Source: Anaerolineales bacterium (GTDB taxonomy: Bacteria; Chloroflexota; Anaerolineae; Anaerolineales; Villigracilaceae). Taken from it: 44,593 bases of DNA. The notes under the pieces were generated by a model. The model did not search any database, had not been told where the DNA came from, and was given only the letters and a program-made list of their open reading frames with translations. Shown here one piece after another: positions 7,669-17,426 of the stretch (positions within the stretch are counted from its first letter, which is position 1; every line of letters begins with the position of its first letter). The position numbers and the translations under genes were made by a program. The stretch lies in the NCBI GenBank assembly GCA_013360875.1, contig JABWAU010000015.1, positions 1-44,593 on the forward strand, written 5' to 3'.

Positions 7669-8814
7669 ATGCGCCTTCTCTTCGTCGTGGATGCCCGCTC
7701 CCCCATCGCCATGAACTGGATCCGCCATTTCGTGGAGCGCGGGGACGAGGTTTTCATCGCCTCCACGTTTCCAGTTCATCTGGAACTTCCCATTCAGCGC
7801 CTGGAAATCGTCCCCGTAGCCTTTTCCTCCGCAAAGAAACCGAATCAACGCCCCGGCTCCGCCTCCGCGCGGACCTTGAGCCTGCGCACCAAAATCCGAC
7901 AGTGGTTCGGACCGCTGACGATTCGCCGCGCGGCGGGAAGACTGCGCGCCTTTATCGAGGAGGTCGAACCCGACCTCGTTCATGCCATGCGGATTCCCTA
8001 CGAAGGCATGATTGCCGCGGACGCGTACACCGGCGCGCCGTTGATCGTTTCCGTATGGGGCAACGACTTTACCCTGCACGGACCCTCCACACCGCTGATG
8101 CGTCACTACACGCGTTGGACAATGCAGGTCGCCGACGCTCTTCACGCGGACTGCCGCCGCGATATCCGTCTGGCGCGGGAGTGGGGTTTCGGGGTGGATA
8201 AGCCCAGTCTGGTCGCGCCGGGCAACGGCGGAGTCCGAAGCGGGGTCTTTTATCCGCTTGAAAGTCCGGTGCAAGAACCGGTCGTCTTAAATCCGCGCGG
8301 GGTTCGTCCCTACGTCCGCAACGATTCTTTTTTCAAAGCCATTCCGCTCACGCTGGCGAAACACCCGGACGCAAAGTTCATTTGCGCAGGCATGGCGGGC
8401 GAGCCGCAGGTAATACGATGGATCGAAGAATTGGGGATCGGCGACGCGGTTGAATTGCTCGGTTTGATCCCCTCGGATCGAATTGCGGACGTGTATCGCC
8501 GCGCGCAGATTCTCGTTTCGCCGAGCGTCCACGACGGCACGCCGAACACGTTGCTCGAAGGAATGGCTTGCGGGTGTTTTCCCGTCGCGGGGGATCTGGA
8601 ATCGATCCGTGAATGGATCACGCCGGAGGAAAACGGTCTGCTGTGCGACCCGACCGACCCGAAGTCCATCGCGTCCGCGATCGTTTCCGCCATCGAAAAC
8701 AAAAACCTGCGGGAGAAAGCCGCAGGTTTGAACCGGGAGATCGTCTCCGCGCGGGCGGAATATTCGCAGAACATGCAGAGGGCGGAAACGTTCTATTCGC
8801 AAGCGCGCCGCTGA
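7669..8814 (+). CDS. Glycosyltransferase, GT-B fold (GT4-like)
   Basis: A 381-residue GT-B glycosyltransferase, likely cytoplasmic and membrane-associated, that would move a sugar from a nucleotide donor onto a lipid or polysaccharide acceptor. The acceptor-side N-terminal domain has MRLLFVVDARSPIAMNW and VHAMRIPYEGM. The donor-side domain has ICAGMAG, LLGLIPSDRIADVYRRAQIL and the GT4 signature SPSVHDGTPNTLLEGMACGC with the conserved Glu. Neither sugar nor acceptor can be told. TATAAT at 7657-7662 lies 6 nt before the ATG with no Shine-Dalgarno sequence. The gene ends 4 bp from the convergent response regulator. A perfect 10-bp inverted repeat (8703-8729) lies inside its 3' coding part. Confidence 0.88.
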   Translation: MRLLFVVDARSPIAMNWIRHFVERGDEVFIASTFPVHLELPIQRLEIVPVAFSSAKKPNQRPGSASARTLSLRTKIRQWFGPLTIRRAAGRLRAFIEEVEPDLVHAMRIPYEGMIAADAYTGAPLIVSVWGNDFTLHGPSTPLMRHYTRWTMQVADALHADCRRDIRLAREWGFGVDKPSLVAPGNGGVRSGVFYPLESPVQEPVVLNPRGVRPYVRNDSFFKAIPLTLAKHPDAKFICAGMAGEPQVIRWIEELGIGDAVELLGLIPSDRIADVYRRAQILVSPSVHDGTPNTLLEGMACGCFPVAGDLESIREWITPEENGLLCDPTDPKSIASAIVSAIENKNLREKAAGLNREIVSARAEYSQNMQRAETFYSQARR

Positions 8815-8818
8815 CCTT

Positions 8819-9550
8819 CTACTTCTCCACTTCGTACAAATAGCCGGTGCCTCTCACGCTCACGATGCTTTCCGAAAGCGAGGGGAAGGATTCGAGTTTG
8901 TGGCGCAAGCGGCTTACGAGCGGGCGCAGGATCTCCGGGGCTTCGCGCTGGGAGGTGTCGTATCCCTGCACAAGTAGGACCAGTTCGCGATGTGTGAAGA
9001 CGCGCCCCGGATTTTCGATCAGGACACGCAACAGCCGTCCTTCGGCGGGCGTCAGGTGGATCAACTGATCTTTCTTCTGGATCAGGCGGCGGGAGAGGTC
9101 AACGTGCGTTCCATCCTTCAACGAGAATTCGAGCGCCTCTTCCACGTCCACGCTGGCGGGACCGCCGCGCGCCTTCAAGCGCGCTTCGCGGCGCGTCAAA
9201 CCCTTCCTGACACTGTTGATCACATGCGAAGGCGCAGCGGGCTTGAGCAGGTAATCGTGTACGCGCAATCGCAGCGCCTGGATGGCGGACTCGGTCGTGC
9301 CGAACGCGGTAAGCAGGATCACCTCCGTCTCCGGCGAAACCTGGTTGACCACCTGAACCACCTCCAGCCCGTCCATGCCGGGCATGCGCAGGTCCACGAT
9401 CATCAGGTCCACGGGGTGCGTGCGGACGTACTCGACCGCCGCCTGCCCGTTCGGGACGGAATTGACGCCGTACCCCTCCAGGCGCAGGATCTCGGAAAGC
9501 GACTGGCGGGCGACGGGTTCGTCATCAACGACGAGGATGTTGGGTTTCAT
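8819..9550 (-). CDS. OmpR/PhoB-type response regulator
   Basis: A 243-residue two-domain regulator. The receiver domain (about 1-120) has the acidic pair in VVDDEP, phospho-acceptor D53 in MIVDLRMPGMDG and the conserved Lys in YLLKPAA. The C-terminal part is a winged helix with LTPAEGRLLRVLIENPGRVFT and RPLVSRLRHKLE, followed by the hairpin SVRGTGYLYE. It should bind DNA when phosphorylated. Its ATG overlaps the stop of the upstream receiver-kinase gene (ATGA), so the two are translationally coupled and probably partners. The long open frame extending to 10642 is an out-of-frame artefact over the kinase gene. Confidence 0.92.
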   Translation of the reverse strand: MKPNILVVDDEPVARQSLSEILRLEGYGVNSVPNGQAAVEYVRTHPVDLMIVDLRMPGMDGLEVVQVVNQVSPETEVILLTAFGTTESAIQALRLRVHDYLLKPAAPSHVINSVRKGLTRREARLKARGGPASVDVEEALEFSLKDGTHVDLSRRLIQKKDQLIHLTPAEGRLLRVLIENPGRVFTHRELVLLVQGYDTSQREAPEILRPLVSRLRHKLESFPSLSESIVSVRGTGYLYEVEK

Positions 9551-11142
9551 GGTGCATCTCCCAGCGGTAGGAATAATCGGAAGCAGGCGCCGCTTCCATT
9601 GCCTTGCGCGAGGTCGAGCGTGCCTCCGTGCGCGGTGACGATATTGTAACTGACGGTCAGCCCCAAGCCCGTGCCTCCCTCCTTCGTGCTGAAGAACGGC
9701 TCGAAGATGTTGTTCCGCAGTTCCTTCGGGATGCCGGGACCCGAATCCTCGAATTGGAACTCGACCCCGTTTTCCACGCTTTTGGCGCGGATCCATAGGC
9801 TCCCTCCACCGGGCATCGCGTCGAACGCATTCAGGATCAGGTTGAAGAAAATCTGCTGGATCTGGCTGCTCACGGCGAATATGAGGGGAAGCGATTCCGG
9901 CAATTCGGTGATTACCCTGATGTGCCTCTGCCCCAATTGTTGCGACGCGAGGTTCAGCACGTGCTTCAAGAGGTCCAACACGTCCACCCTCTCGACCCTG
10001 GTGGAACCGGGGCGGTAGAAGTCCAACATCCTTTGCATGGTCTTCATCAGGCGTTCGAGTTCGGTGCGGGCAAGATCGAAATATTCCCTGCGTTTTTCCT
10101 CTGAAATATCCTCGCGCCCCGCGAGATGCAAACAATTCTGAACGGATTGCAGGGGGTTGTTGACCTCGTGCGCGATGGAGGCGGTCAGCCTGCCCGCCGC
10201 CGCCATCTTTTCCGAACGCAACAACGCCTGTTGAGACTCCTCCACCTTGCGAACGTAGGCGCGCAGGTCGGCGTACAGGCGCGCGTTCTCGAGCGCGACG
10301 AGGGATTGATTGGCAAGGATGTGGAACAGTTCGAGGTCCGTGCCTCGAAACGGAGAGACGCCCGCGTCGCGCGCCGCGAACAGGACGACGCGCGCCGCCG
10401 AAGGCGTCGAGCGTGAGATCGGGATCAGGATTGCCGCGCCAAGTTTGAGTTCCGCGAGAAGCGCCTGCGCGTCCGCCTCCCCGGGTCCTGTCGCGTTGAC
10501 AATGATCGGTTTCCCGTCCGAATCCACGCGGCTCAAGAGATGGTGCGCGAAGCCGCCCTCTTCCGGGAGGAGAACGTTGCCGCGTTTTGCGAGCGTCGAA
10601 ATCTTGCCGTTCTCGACCTGATAATACGCGGCGTTCGGACATTGCAGGTGTTCGCAGATCGTTTCCACGATCAAGCCGCGCAGTTTTTGCGTATCGGTTT
10701 CGGAGAACAATTTCTCGGTGGCGTCGAACAGCGGGCGCAATGCCTGCGCGCGCGCCGTCTCACGCTTGCGGCGGTTGTCGGTCAGCGCCTGTTGCGCCGC
10801 GGAGACGAGTTCCTCGCTTTTTTCGAACGGTTTGAGCAACAAGCCGTCCACGCCCTGGCGCAGGGCGCGTATGGCGGTTTCCACCGTGCCGAAGCCGGTC
10901 ATCACCAGCACGGCGATATCGGGCTGCGCGCGTTTGGCGCGCGAGATGACGTCGAAGCCGTCCACTTCGGGCATGCGGATGTCAACGAGCAGGAGGTCGA
11001 GGCGGTGTTGACCGAGGTATTCGACCGCGGCGCGCGGATTGGTTTCGGAGACGACATCGTACCCGGCGCGCTTCAGGACGCGGTTGCACAGGAGCGCAAT
11101 GCCGGGTTCGTCGTCCACAACGAGGATGGAGGCTGATTCCAT
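9547..11142 (-). CDS. Receiver-GAF-histidine kinase (reverse hybrid kinase)
   Basis: A 531-residue cytoplasmic kinase. Domain order is receiver (about 1-120, D54 in LLVDIRMPEVDG), linker helix, GAF sensor (about 165-300, LFDATEKLFSETDTQKLRGL onward), HisKA with the phospho-His in ASIAHEVNNPLQ, and an ATPase domain with LNAFDAMPGGG, DSGPGIP and GGTGLGLTVSYNI. A receiver placed before the kinase core lets another kinase control it, plausibly the large GAF kinase just upstream. I place the start at 11142, 10 nt after the upstream kinase stop. A longer frame reaching 11340 lies inside that gene. No membrane segment is present. Confidence 0.9.
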   Translation of the reverse strand: MESASILVVDDEPGIALLCNRVLKRAGYDVVSETNPRAAVEYLGQHRLDLLLVDIRMPEVDGFDVISRAKRAQPDIAVLVMTGFGTVETAIRALRQGVDGLLLKPFEKSEELVSAAQQALTDNRRKRETARAQALRPLFDATEKLFSETDTQKLRGLIVETICEHLQCPNAAYYQVENGKISTLAKRGNVLLPEEGGFAHHLLSRVDSDGKPIIVNATGPGEADAQALLAELKLGAAILIPISRSTPSAARVVLFAARDAGVSPFRGTDLELFHILANQSLVALENARLYADLRAYVRKVEESQQALLRSEKMAAAGRLTASIAHEVNNPLQSVQNCLHLAGREDISEEKRREYFDLARTELERLMKTMQRMLDFYRPGSTRVERVDVLDLLKHVLNLASQQLGQRHIRVITELPESLPLIFAVSSQIQQIFFNLILNAFDAMPGGGSLWIRAKSVENGVEFQFEDSGPGIPKELRNNIFEPFFSTKEGGTGLGLTVSYNIVTAHGGTLDLAQGNGSGACFRLFLPLGDAP

Positions 11143-11152
11143 TGAGATTACC

Positions 11153-13780
11153 CTATGCCTTTGGAAGCCAGACCGTGAAGGTGGAGCCAAGCCCGGGCTG
11201 GCTGACGAGTTCGATCTCCCCGTTGTGATCGGAGACGATCCCATAGGTGACCGAGAGTCCCAGCCCCGTGCCGCCGTGGTCGGCTTTGGTGGTAAAGAAC
11301 GGTTCGAAGATGCGGGTTTGATCTTCCGGCGGGATACCAACGCCGGTATCGCTCACAGAGACGATCACACCCTCCCGTCCGATCTTTTGTCGTTCGGCGG
11401 TGGCGATCTCCATGCGGCCGCCTTCGGGCATGGCTTGTAGTGCGTTATGAACCAGATTGAGAAGCACCTGCTTCATTTGATTTTCGTCCATGGATACCCA
11501 GGGCAGGTCGTCCTGCATCTTTAGCGATAATTCTACACCGTTTGCATGGATCAGGTGACGAGTCAGGGTTAGCACGTCCTCCACCACCTTGTTCAGAGAG
11601 GCGTTGGCGCGGGCGCTCTCGCTTTGCCTTGCGAAATCGAGCAGACGTCTCACCACGTCGCGGGCGCGGCGGGCTTCGCGAATGACGAGGTCCAGGTCGG
11701 CGCGGGAGGCGGAGTCGGCGGGCAGGTCTTCCATCACCAGTTCGGCAAATCCGGTGACGGAGGTGAGCGGGTTGTTCAATTCGTGCGCGATGCCGGCCGC
11801 CATCTCGCCGACCGCTGCAAGTTTGGCGGCTTGCACGAGGCGGTTTTCCGCCAGTCGTTGTGCTTCCATGCGCGCGTTCAATTCCATTTCGGTCTCGCGC
11901 AATTGGTAGATTGTATCCTGCAAGCGGCGATACTGGTCCGCGCTGGTAATGACGGTGGCGAGGATACCAGCCAGGGATTCGAGCGCGAGGTAATCGTTGT
12001 GCGTGAAGGCGTTGCGCGAACTGCTTTCCACATCAATGATGCCCAAAACCGTCGAGCCGTCTCGAATGGGGACGCAGATTTCCGACCCCGCCTGCCAGCC
12101 TTTGATGGGAATGTAGCGTTCATCCCGAAGGACGTCGTTGACAAAGACTCCGCGCCCGGTCTCGAACACGTGACCGGTGATCCCGCCGATCAACGGATAT
12201 TCCACAGACTTCATCGCGCGTTTGACCACCTTCCGGCTCGCGCCGCCGAAACCGCCGATGGTCAGTTTGCCGGTTTCGTCCGCGATGAAAACCGCCGCAA
12301 GTTCGTAGGAGAAATACCGCGCCAGCAGGTCGGCTGTCCGTTCCGCCACCTCGTGCGGGTCGGTGAGACCGACGACCTGCTGCACCACTTCGTGGATCAC
12401 GCCGAGATTGCGCGCCCTGCCCTCCGCCTCCTCGCGCACGCGCGTATAGTCCGCCAGGCTGGCGAGGTGACTGGCAATGAGGACGATCAAACTCTCGTCG
12501 TAGGAATTGAAGGCGTTCGCGCGCCGGTTTTCAACGCTGAGCATTCCGATGGATTGACCGTGGAACCGCAGGGGGACGTAGACGCCGGATTGCGCTCCGT
12601 TGTAAAAAGGCAGTGTATGGGTCGGGGGAAGGTCGCTCAAGCGGATCTTTACGTCGCTGGCAAGCAGGGATTCGATCGGATGTCCCTCGATGCTCCGCAA
12701 TAACGCGACCAGATCGCCGTCGTTGATGCGATATTCCTGCAAAACGTTGTCGTCGAAGGAGAACAGGTCGAGGACGATCAATTCGGTGTTGAAGGCGCGC
12801 GAGAGCAGGGCGAACATGCGGCGCGCGATCTGGTCGAGGCTGCGCCCGGTGGAAACGGTGAGGGCAAAATCGTTCAACATTGCCAGACGGCGCAGGTGAC
12901 CCGCCATTTCGGCGAAGGTGATCAGCGTTTCGAGCGCGGGCGCGATCTGCGTGGCAAGGTCCACGAGACGGTTCCATTCCTCGCCTGTGAATGCGGAGGC
13001 GCGCCACAATCCCACCGCGCCGATCAACCGCTGACCGATGAGCAGCGGCACGCTGATCCAAGCCCTAGTGTTCGACTTCAATCCCTTGTGCGGGATCTGC
13101 GACCAGAGTGGGTCTCCGCGGCTGACGGTCATGGGCGTCAGGTTGCGGTTCATGCGGCGGAGCAGGGTGTGGGAATCGATCGCGAGGACGAGGTCGGCGC
13201 AGGCAGGCGCGTTCCATTGGGCGCGGACTTCGAGTGAGTCGCCGCGTCGGATGGCGAACCAGCCTCCCTGTACGGGGACGAGGCGGATGAAGGCGGTCAG
13301 AGCGCGTTCCAACGCGCGCGGCAGGTCGTAGGGGCTTTCCGAATCCAGGTCGGGAGTCAGCAGGGATGCCGCCACCGAGGCGGCGGGCGAGGGCTCCGGC
13401 ATCCCTGATGCGGCGTTCATGCCGGGGATTGCCAGACGCCAGACGCGCTGCGCCGCGTTATCCAACTGCCCCGCCCCGACAAGCGCCGCCTGTGAGGACC
13501 CGCGCAATGGAAACGCATACAATCTCCCGGCCTCCAACTGGTTGGAGGCGGATAACGATACGGAACGGCTTTGTCCGCCGCTCAACGCGCCGCTCAACCA
13601 CGAATCCACTTCGGGGCTGCCGAGAAATTTGACGAGCGCGGCGCGAAGTTTTTTGCCTAGTTTGTAATGCGCCACCACGCGCCATTTTCCCGCCTCCCGT
13701 TCGACCAGCGCCGCCCATGAGGCGCCGGTCAACTGGCTGGCTTCCTTGAGCAGATCGTCAATCGTGGTGGTATCAGCCAT
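11153..13780 (-). CDS. Multi-GAF sensor histidine kinase
   Basis: A soluble histidine kinase of 875 residues. Several GAF-like sensor segments fill the first two thirds. The clearest contain [39 protein letters not shown] and [20 protein letters not shown] coiled coil ([20 protein letters not shown]) leads to HisKA with the His in [16 protein letters not shown], then an ATPase domain with [19 protein letters not shown] and [16 protein letters not shown] domains bind small molecules or sense redox state, but the ligand is unknown. It heads a three-gene signalling operon. TATAAT lies 7 nt before the ATG at 13780, so I prefer that to the adjacent ATG at 13783. Confidence 0.9.
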   Translation of the reverse strand: MADTTTIDDLLKEASQLTGASWAALVEREAGKWRVVAHYKLGKKLRAALVKFLGSPEVDSWLSGALSGGQSRSVSLSASNQLEAGRLYAFPLRGSSQAALVGAGQLDNAAQRVWRLAIPGMNAASGMPEPSPAASVAASLLTPDLDSESPYDLPRALERALTAFIRLVPVQGGWFAIRRGDSLEVRAQWNAPACADLVLAIDSHTLLRRMNRNLTPMTVSRGDPLWSQIPHKGLKSNTRAWISVPLLIGQRLIGAVGLWRASAFTGEEWNRLVDLATQIAPALETLITFAEMAGHLRRLAMLNDFALTVSTGRSLDQIARRMFALLSRAFNTELIVLDLFSFDDNVLQEYRINDGDLVALLRSIEGHPIESLLASDVKIRLSDLPPTHTLPFYNGAQSGVYVPLRFHGQSIGMLSVENRRANAFNSYDESLIVLIASHLASLADYTRVREEAEGRARNLGVIHEVVQQVVGLTDPHEVAERTADLLARYFSYELAAVFIADETGKLTIGGFGGASRKVVKRAMKSVEYPLIGGITGHVFETGRGVFVNDVLRDERYIPIKGWQAGSEICVPIRDGSTVLGIIDVESSSRNAFTHNDYLALESLAGILATVITSADQYRRLQDTIYQLRETEMELNARMEAQRLAENRLVQAAKLAAVGEMAAGIAHELNNPLTSVTGFAELVMEDLPADSASRADLDLVIREARRARDVVRRLLDFARQSESARANASLNKVVEDVLTLTRHLIHANGVELSLKMQDDLPWVSMDENQMKQVLLNLVHNALQAMPEGGRMEIATAERQKIGREGVIVSVSDTGVGIPPEDQTRIFEPFFTTKADHGGTGLGLSVTYGIVSDHNGEIELVSQPGLGSTFTVWLPKA

Positions 13781-13787
13781 CATGGGT

Positions 13788-13814
13788 ATTATACAGCAGG
13801 GAAAATGATAAAAT
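13788..13814. promoter_or_regulatory. Back-to-back promoters of the kinase operon and trmFO
   Basis: The 41-bp gap between the two start codons holds a minus-strand TATAAT (13788-13793) for the kinase operon and a plus-strand TAAAAT (13809-13814), preceded by TGA as an extended -10, for trmFO. Each box is 7 nt from its start codon. No -35 box or Shine-Dalgarno sequence is seen for either gene. Confidence 0.6.
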
Positions 13815-13821
13815 CACCTCC

Positions 13822-15189
13822 ATGACCGATCTTATTGTTATAGGCGGCGGGCTGGCGGGGAGCGAAGCCGCCTGGCAAGCCGCCGAACGCGGACTCAAAG
13901 TCCGCCTCTACGAAATGCGCCCGGGTCTGCAAACCGGAGCGCATCAGACTCACGACCTGGCTGAACTCGTCTGCTCGAATTCGCTCGGCTCGAACCTGCC
14001 CGACCGCGCCTCCGGTCTGCTCAAGAATGAGACGCGCCTGCTCGGTTCGATGCTGCTGGAATGCGCGGAGGAAGCCGCGCTGCCCGCAGGCGGCGCGTTG
14101 GCGGTTGATCGCGAACTTTTCGCGCGGCTCGTCACTGAAAGGATCGAAAATCATCCCAACATCGAAATCGCCCGCGAGGAGGCAAGGACCGTCCCCGATG
14201 CGCCTGCGATCATCGCCAGCGGGCCGTTGACTTCGCCCGCGCTTTCCGATTCCATTGCGAAACTGAGCGGCGGGGAACATCTCTTTTTCTTCGACGCCAT
14301 CGCGCCGGTCATCCACGCGGATTCGATCAACATGGAGATCGCCTTCCGCGCTTCGCGGTATGGCGCCGGCGAGCAGGAAGCGGGCGATTACATCAACTGT
14401 CCATTCACGAAGGAGGAATACTACGCGTTCGCGGACGCGCTTCGTCACGCGGAACGGATCGAACTGCGCGCGTTCGAGGAGGCGATCAAGAGCGGGGTCA
14501 AAGCCGGGCATTTCTTCGAGGGATGCCTGCCGGTCGAGATCATCGCCGAACGCGGCTTGGATTCGCTGGCGTTCGGTCCCATGCGCCCGGTGGGATTGCG
14601 CGATCCGCGCACTGGAAAACGTCCGTATGCGGTTGTTCAACTCAGGCAGGATAATTTGGCGGGCAGTTTATATAACATGGTCGGCTTTCAGACCAATCTG
14701 AAATTCCCGGAACAAAAGCGCGTCTTTCGCATGATCCCCGGATTGGAAAACGCGGAGTTCATGCGTTACGGTCAGATGCACCGCAACACGTTCATCGCCT
14801 CGCCGAAACTCCTGCGCCCCACGCTGCAATCCATCCAACGCGAGGATCTTTTCTTCGCGGGTCAGATTACCGGCGTGGAGGGATACATGGGCAACATCGC
14901 GACGGGCTTGCTGGCGGGAGTCAACGCGGCGCGGCTGTTGCGCGGCGAGGAACCGATCACGCTTCCGCGAACGACGATGCTCGGCGCGTTGTGTCACTAC
15001 GTCACGCACGCCGATCTCAAGGACTTCCAGCCGATGAAGGCGAATTTCGGCATCCTTCCACCGCTCAATGCGAAAGTGAATAAACGCGAACGAGGCAGGG
15101 CTTACGCGGAACGCGCGCTGGCAGACCTTTTGGGATGCAAAAACTTGCTTTTGCACAACACCGGCAAGCTGGTTGATTCCACGATATGA
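13822..15189 (+). CDS. trmFO: Folate-dependent tRNA (uracil-54-C5)-methyltransferase TrmFO
   Basis: TrmFO methylates U54 in the T-loop of tRNA using 5,10-methylenetetrahydrofolate and FADH2. The 455-residue protein begins with the FAD-binding Rossmann motif [20 protein letters not shown], followed by [12 protein letters not shown] and [20 protein letters not shown]. Later it has [25 protein letters not shown]-like [14 protein letters not shown], and [20 protein letters not shown], all typical of TrmFO and not of the related GidA. Full length. The M28 peptidase gene overlaps its stop. TAAAAT 7 nt before the ATG and no ribosome site suggest a leaderless mRNA. Confidence 0.95.
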   Translation: MTDLIVIGGGLAGSEAAWQAAERGLKVRLYEMRPGLQTGAHQTHDLAELVCSNSLGSNLPDRASGLLKNETRLLGSMLLECAEEAALPAGGALAVDRELFARLVTERIENHPNIEIAREEARTVPDAPAIIASGPLTSPALSDSIAKLSGGEHLFFFDAIAPVIHADSINMEIAFRASRYGAGEQEAGDYINCPFTKEEYYAFADALRHAERIELRAFEEAIKSGVKAGHFFEGCLPVEIIAERGLDSLAFGPMRPVGLRDPRTGKRPYAVVQLRQDNLAGSLYNMVGFQTNLKFPEQKRVFRMIPGLENAEFMRYGQMHRNTFIASPKLLRPTLQSIQREDLFFAGQITGVEGYMGNIATGLLAGVNAARLLRGEEPITLPRTTMLGALCHYVTHADLKDFQPMKANFGILPPLNAKVNKRERGRAYAERALADLLGCKNLLLHNTGKLVDSTI

Positions 15190-16094
15190 AAAACAAAGCC
15201 ATTGCGATCTATCTGATCATCATCGGATTCCTGCTCGCCGCCACGCTCGGATGGTACGCTTTTGCGTTTCGGACCCAGCCGGAACCTGTCTCTGCCTTAT
15301 TCGAGGGGGAACGCGCTTACGCCGACGTGATTACGCAGGTCGGTTTCGGGGCGCGAACGCCCGGGTCGGAGGGGCATGCCAAAGTCCGCGCATGGATGCG
15401 TGAGGAACTGGAGTCGGCGGGCTGGCAGGTGGAGGTCCAGGAATCCGAGGCGCTGGGTCATCCCGTTTTCAACGTCGTGGCGAAGAGAGGGGATGAAAAT
15501 CCGCAGATCATTTTGGGAGCGCATTACGATACGCGCCTGTTCGCGGATAACGACCCCGACCCGGCGAATCGTTCCAAGCCGGTGCCAGGCGCGAACGACG
15601 GGGCATCGGGCGTGGCTGTGCTGCTGGAACTGGCGCGCGTCCTGCCGGAGGATACCGTTCCCGTATGGCTGGTGTTTTTCGACGCGGAGGATAACGGGAG
15701 GATCGAAGGCTGGGATTGGATCCTCGGTTCGCGTGAGTTCGTGAAGCGAAATCCCGTCCAGCCGCGCGCAGCGGTGATCGTGGATATGATCGGCGACGCG
15801 GACTTGAACATCTACAAGGAACGCAATTCGGATCGCGCCCTGACGGACGAGATCTGGGCGGTGGCGCAAAGCCTGGAGAACGATACCGTCTTTCTCCCGG
15901 ATTACAAGTATTCGATGATTGACGATCATACGCCTTTCATCGAGTTGGGCATCCCCGCCGTGGACATCATTGACTTCGATTATCCGTACTGGCACACGGT
16001 GGAAGACACGCCAGACAAGGTCTCGCCCGCAAGTTTGCAGGCGGTCGGAGAGACGTTGCAGGCATGGATCATGGGACAAAGCAGTCAACCCTGA
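15186..16094 (+). CDS. M28-family zinc peptidase or glutaminyl cyclase-like enzyme
   Basis: A 302-residue secreted or membrane-anchored zinc hydrolase. An N-terminal hydrophobic segment (5-27) acts as signal or anchor. The M28 metal ligands are all present: H113 in GAHYDTR, D138 in [10 protein letters not shown]168 in DAEDNG, an Asp in the VDMIGDADL segment (200-204) and H270 in YWHTVEDTP. The [11 protein letters not shown] stretch after the DAED motif resembles glutaminyl-peptide cyclotransferases, so either aminopeptidase or cyclase activity is possible. The start codon overlaps the trmFO stop (ATGA), so it is likely read by translational coupling. A link between tRNA methylation and this enzyme is not expected; the pairing is probably operon convenience. 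Confidence 0.85.
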   Translation: MKNKAIAIYLIIIGFLLAATLGWYAFAFRTQPEPVSALFEGERAYADVITQVGFGARTPGSEGHAKVRAWMREELESAGWQVEVQESEALGHPVFNVVAKRGDENPQIILGAHYDTRLFADNDPDPANRSKPVPGANDGASGVAVLLELARVLPEDTVPVWLVFFDAEDNGRIEGWDWILGSREFVKRNPVQPRAAVIVDMIGDADLNIYKERNSDRALTDEIWAVAQSLENDTVFLPDYKYSMIDDHTPFIELGIPAVDIIDFDYPYWHTVEDTPDKVSPASLQAVGETLQAWIMGQSSQP

Positions 16095-16111
16095 TAAAAT
16101 GAAGGGGCGAC

Positions 16112-17356
16112 ATGCCGAAGAAGAAAACAGCGACGATTCCAATTCAAAAGATTCTTGCGAAGATTCGCCCCGTATGGATCGAACGCGTCGGCGACGAGTT
16201 GGCGCAGGGCTTGGAGGTGCGCGCCGGCCTCGAAGAGCAATTGGAGCGTTTCTTCGATCTGCTCGTGCAGTCGGCGGCGAGCCAGGACCCCGCCTGGATG
16301 GATGCCCTCCTGCTCGATTGGGCAAAATCCTCCACGGAAACGGATCTCGAGGAGGGTCTGTACCAGGTCACGTACATCATCAACCGCATGATGGCGCTGA
16401 CCATTCAGGTCGCCAGCGAAACGCTCACCAAGCAGCAGGCGCTCCACCTGCTGGCGGCGGTCATTCCGATCTATACCTACGGGCTGGGCGTGGTGGCGCG
16501 CTACGAAATGGAGACCCGCGTGACGCACATTTCGAGCGAAATGGAAAAAGTGCAGGAGCAAATGGAACGCGTGGATCGGAGCAAATCCGCTTTCATTTCG
16601 GTGGCGGCGCACGAACTTAAGACGCCCATCACTTTGATTGACGGTTACGCCGCGATGATGGAGGATTTGATACGGGAAGGCAGGGGCGTGCCGTTGGACG
16701 GCTTGCTGACCGGAATGCAGACCGGCATCCGTCGCCTGCGCTCCATCGTGGACGACATGCTCGATATTTCGATGATTGACAACCACCTGCTCAGCCTGAA
16801 CTTTCAGCCGATCCAGATCGAAAAACTGCTCGACGTGTTGAAGGGGGAATTGGAGGAAACGGTGGGCAGGCGCAGGCAGACGCTCGAAATCCATCCGTTC
16901 GAGGGCAGCAAACAATGGATCTACGTGGACCCGGCGCGCATCATGCAGGCGATACGCAACATCCTCAACAACGCCGTCAAATACACGCCCGATGGCGGCC
17001 GCATCGTCATTGACGGAAGGACGCTGCCGGGCTTGATCGAAGTCACCATTTCCGATACGGGCATCGGCATCTCGCCGGAAGACCAGGCGGTCATCTTCGA
17101 GAAATTCGGTCAATTGGGACGGCTGGACCTCCACTCCAGCGGCAAGACCAAGTTCAAGGGCGGCGGACCCGGATTGGGTCTATCCATCTCGCGCGGAATC
17201 CTCGAGGCACACGGCGGTTCGATCTGGGTGGAGTCGGAGGGATACGACGAACAGAAGTGTCCCGGCTCCACGTTCCACGTGCTGATCCCCATCCGCACCG
17301 AGTCGCCGGAATCGAGAATGGCGAAGTTGTTCGAGGAACTCGAAAGGAAGGAATGA
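16112..17356 (+). CDS. Sensor histidine kinase with RsbR-like N-terminus
   Basis: A 414-residue cytoplasmic histidine kinase. Residues about 10-140 form a helical domain resembling the N-terminal sensor domains of RsbR-type proteins, with no membrane segment. A coiled coil (141-158) joins it to HisKA with H167 in SVAAHELKTPITLIDGY. The ATPase domain has NNAVKYTPDGG, DTGIGISPEDQAVIFEKFGQ and GGGPGLGLSISRGI. No response regulator is adjacent on the same strand. The nearest free receiver is at 19962. It starts 17 bp after the peptidase gene with a GGGG site before the ATG. Confidence 0.88.
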   Translation: MPKKKTATIPIQKILAKIRPVWIERVGDELAQGLEVRAGLEEQLERFFDLLVQSAASQDPAWMDALLLDWAKSSTETDLEEGLYQVTYIINRMMALTIQVASETLTKQQALHLLAAVIPIYTYGLGVVARYEMETRVTHISSEMEKVQEQMERVDRSKSAFISVAAHELKTPITLIDGYAAMMEDLIREGRGVPLDGLLTGMQTGIRRLRSIVDDMLDISMIDNHLLSLNFQPIQIEKLLDVLKGELEETVGRRRQTLEIHPFEGSKQWIYVDPARIMQAIRNILNNAVKYTPDGGRIVIDGRTLPGLIEVTISDTGIGISPEDQAVIFEKFGQLGRLDLHSSGKTKFKGGGPGLGLSISRGILEAHGGSIWVESEGYDEQKCPGSTFHVLIPIRTESPESRMAKLFEELERKE

Positions 17357-17359
17357 GGC

Positions 17360-17416
17360 TTTGGAATCAGACCGCTTGCTGTCGCAATGCGCAGAAGCAG
17401 GTTTCCGCATTCCAAA
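17360..17416 (+). repeat. Palindromic repeat, TTTGGAATCA family, copy 2
   Basis: The unit runs from TTTGGAATC to GATTCCAAA-like CATTCCAAA and carries the GCTTGCTG core also seen in copy 1. It fills the gap between the kinase stop and hflX, ending 10 nt before the hflX ATG. Confidence 0.65.
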
Positions 17417-17426
17417 ATAAAAACCC

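Noticed and set aside
8703-8729. Perfect 10-bp inverted repeat AAACCTGCGG/CCGCAGGTTT with a 7-nt loop
   Set aside because: It lies inside the glycosyltransferase coding sequence in conserved C-terminal helix codons and has no T-run, so I do not call it a terminator.
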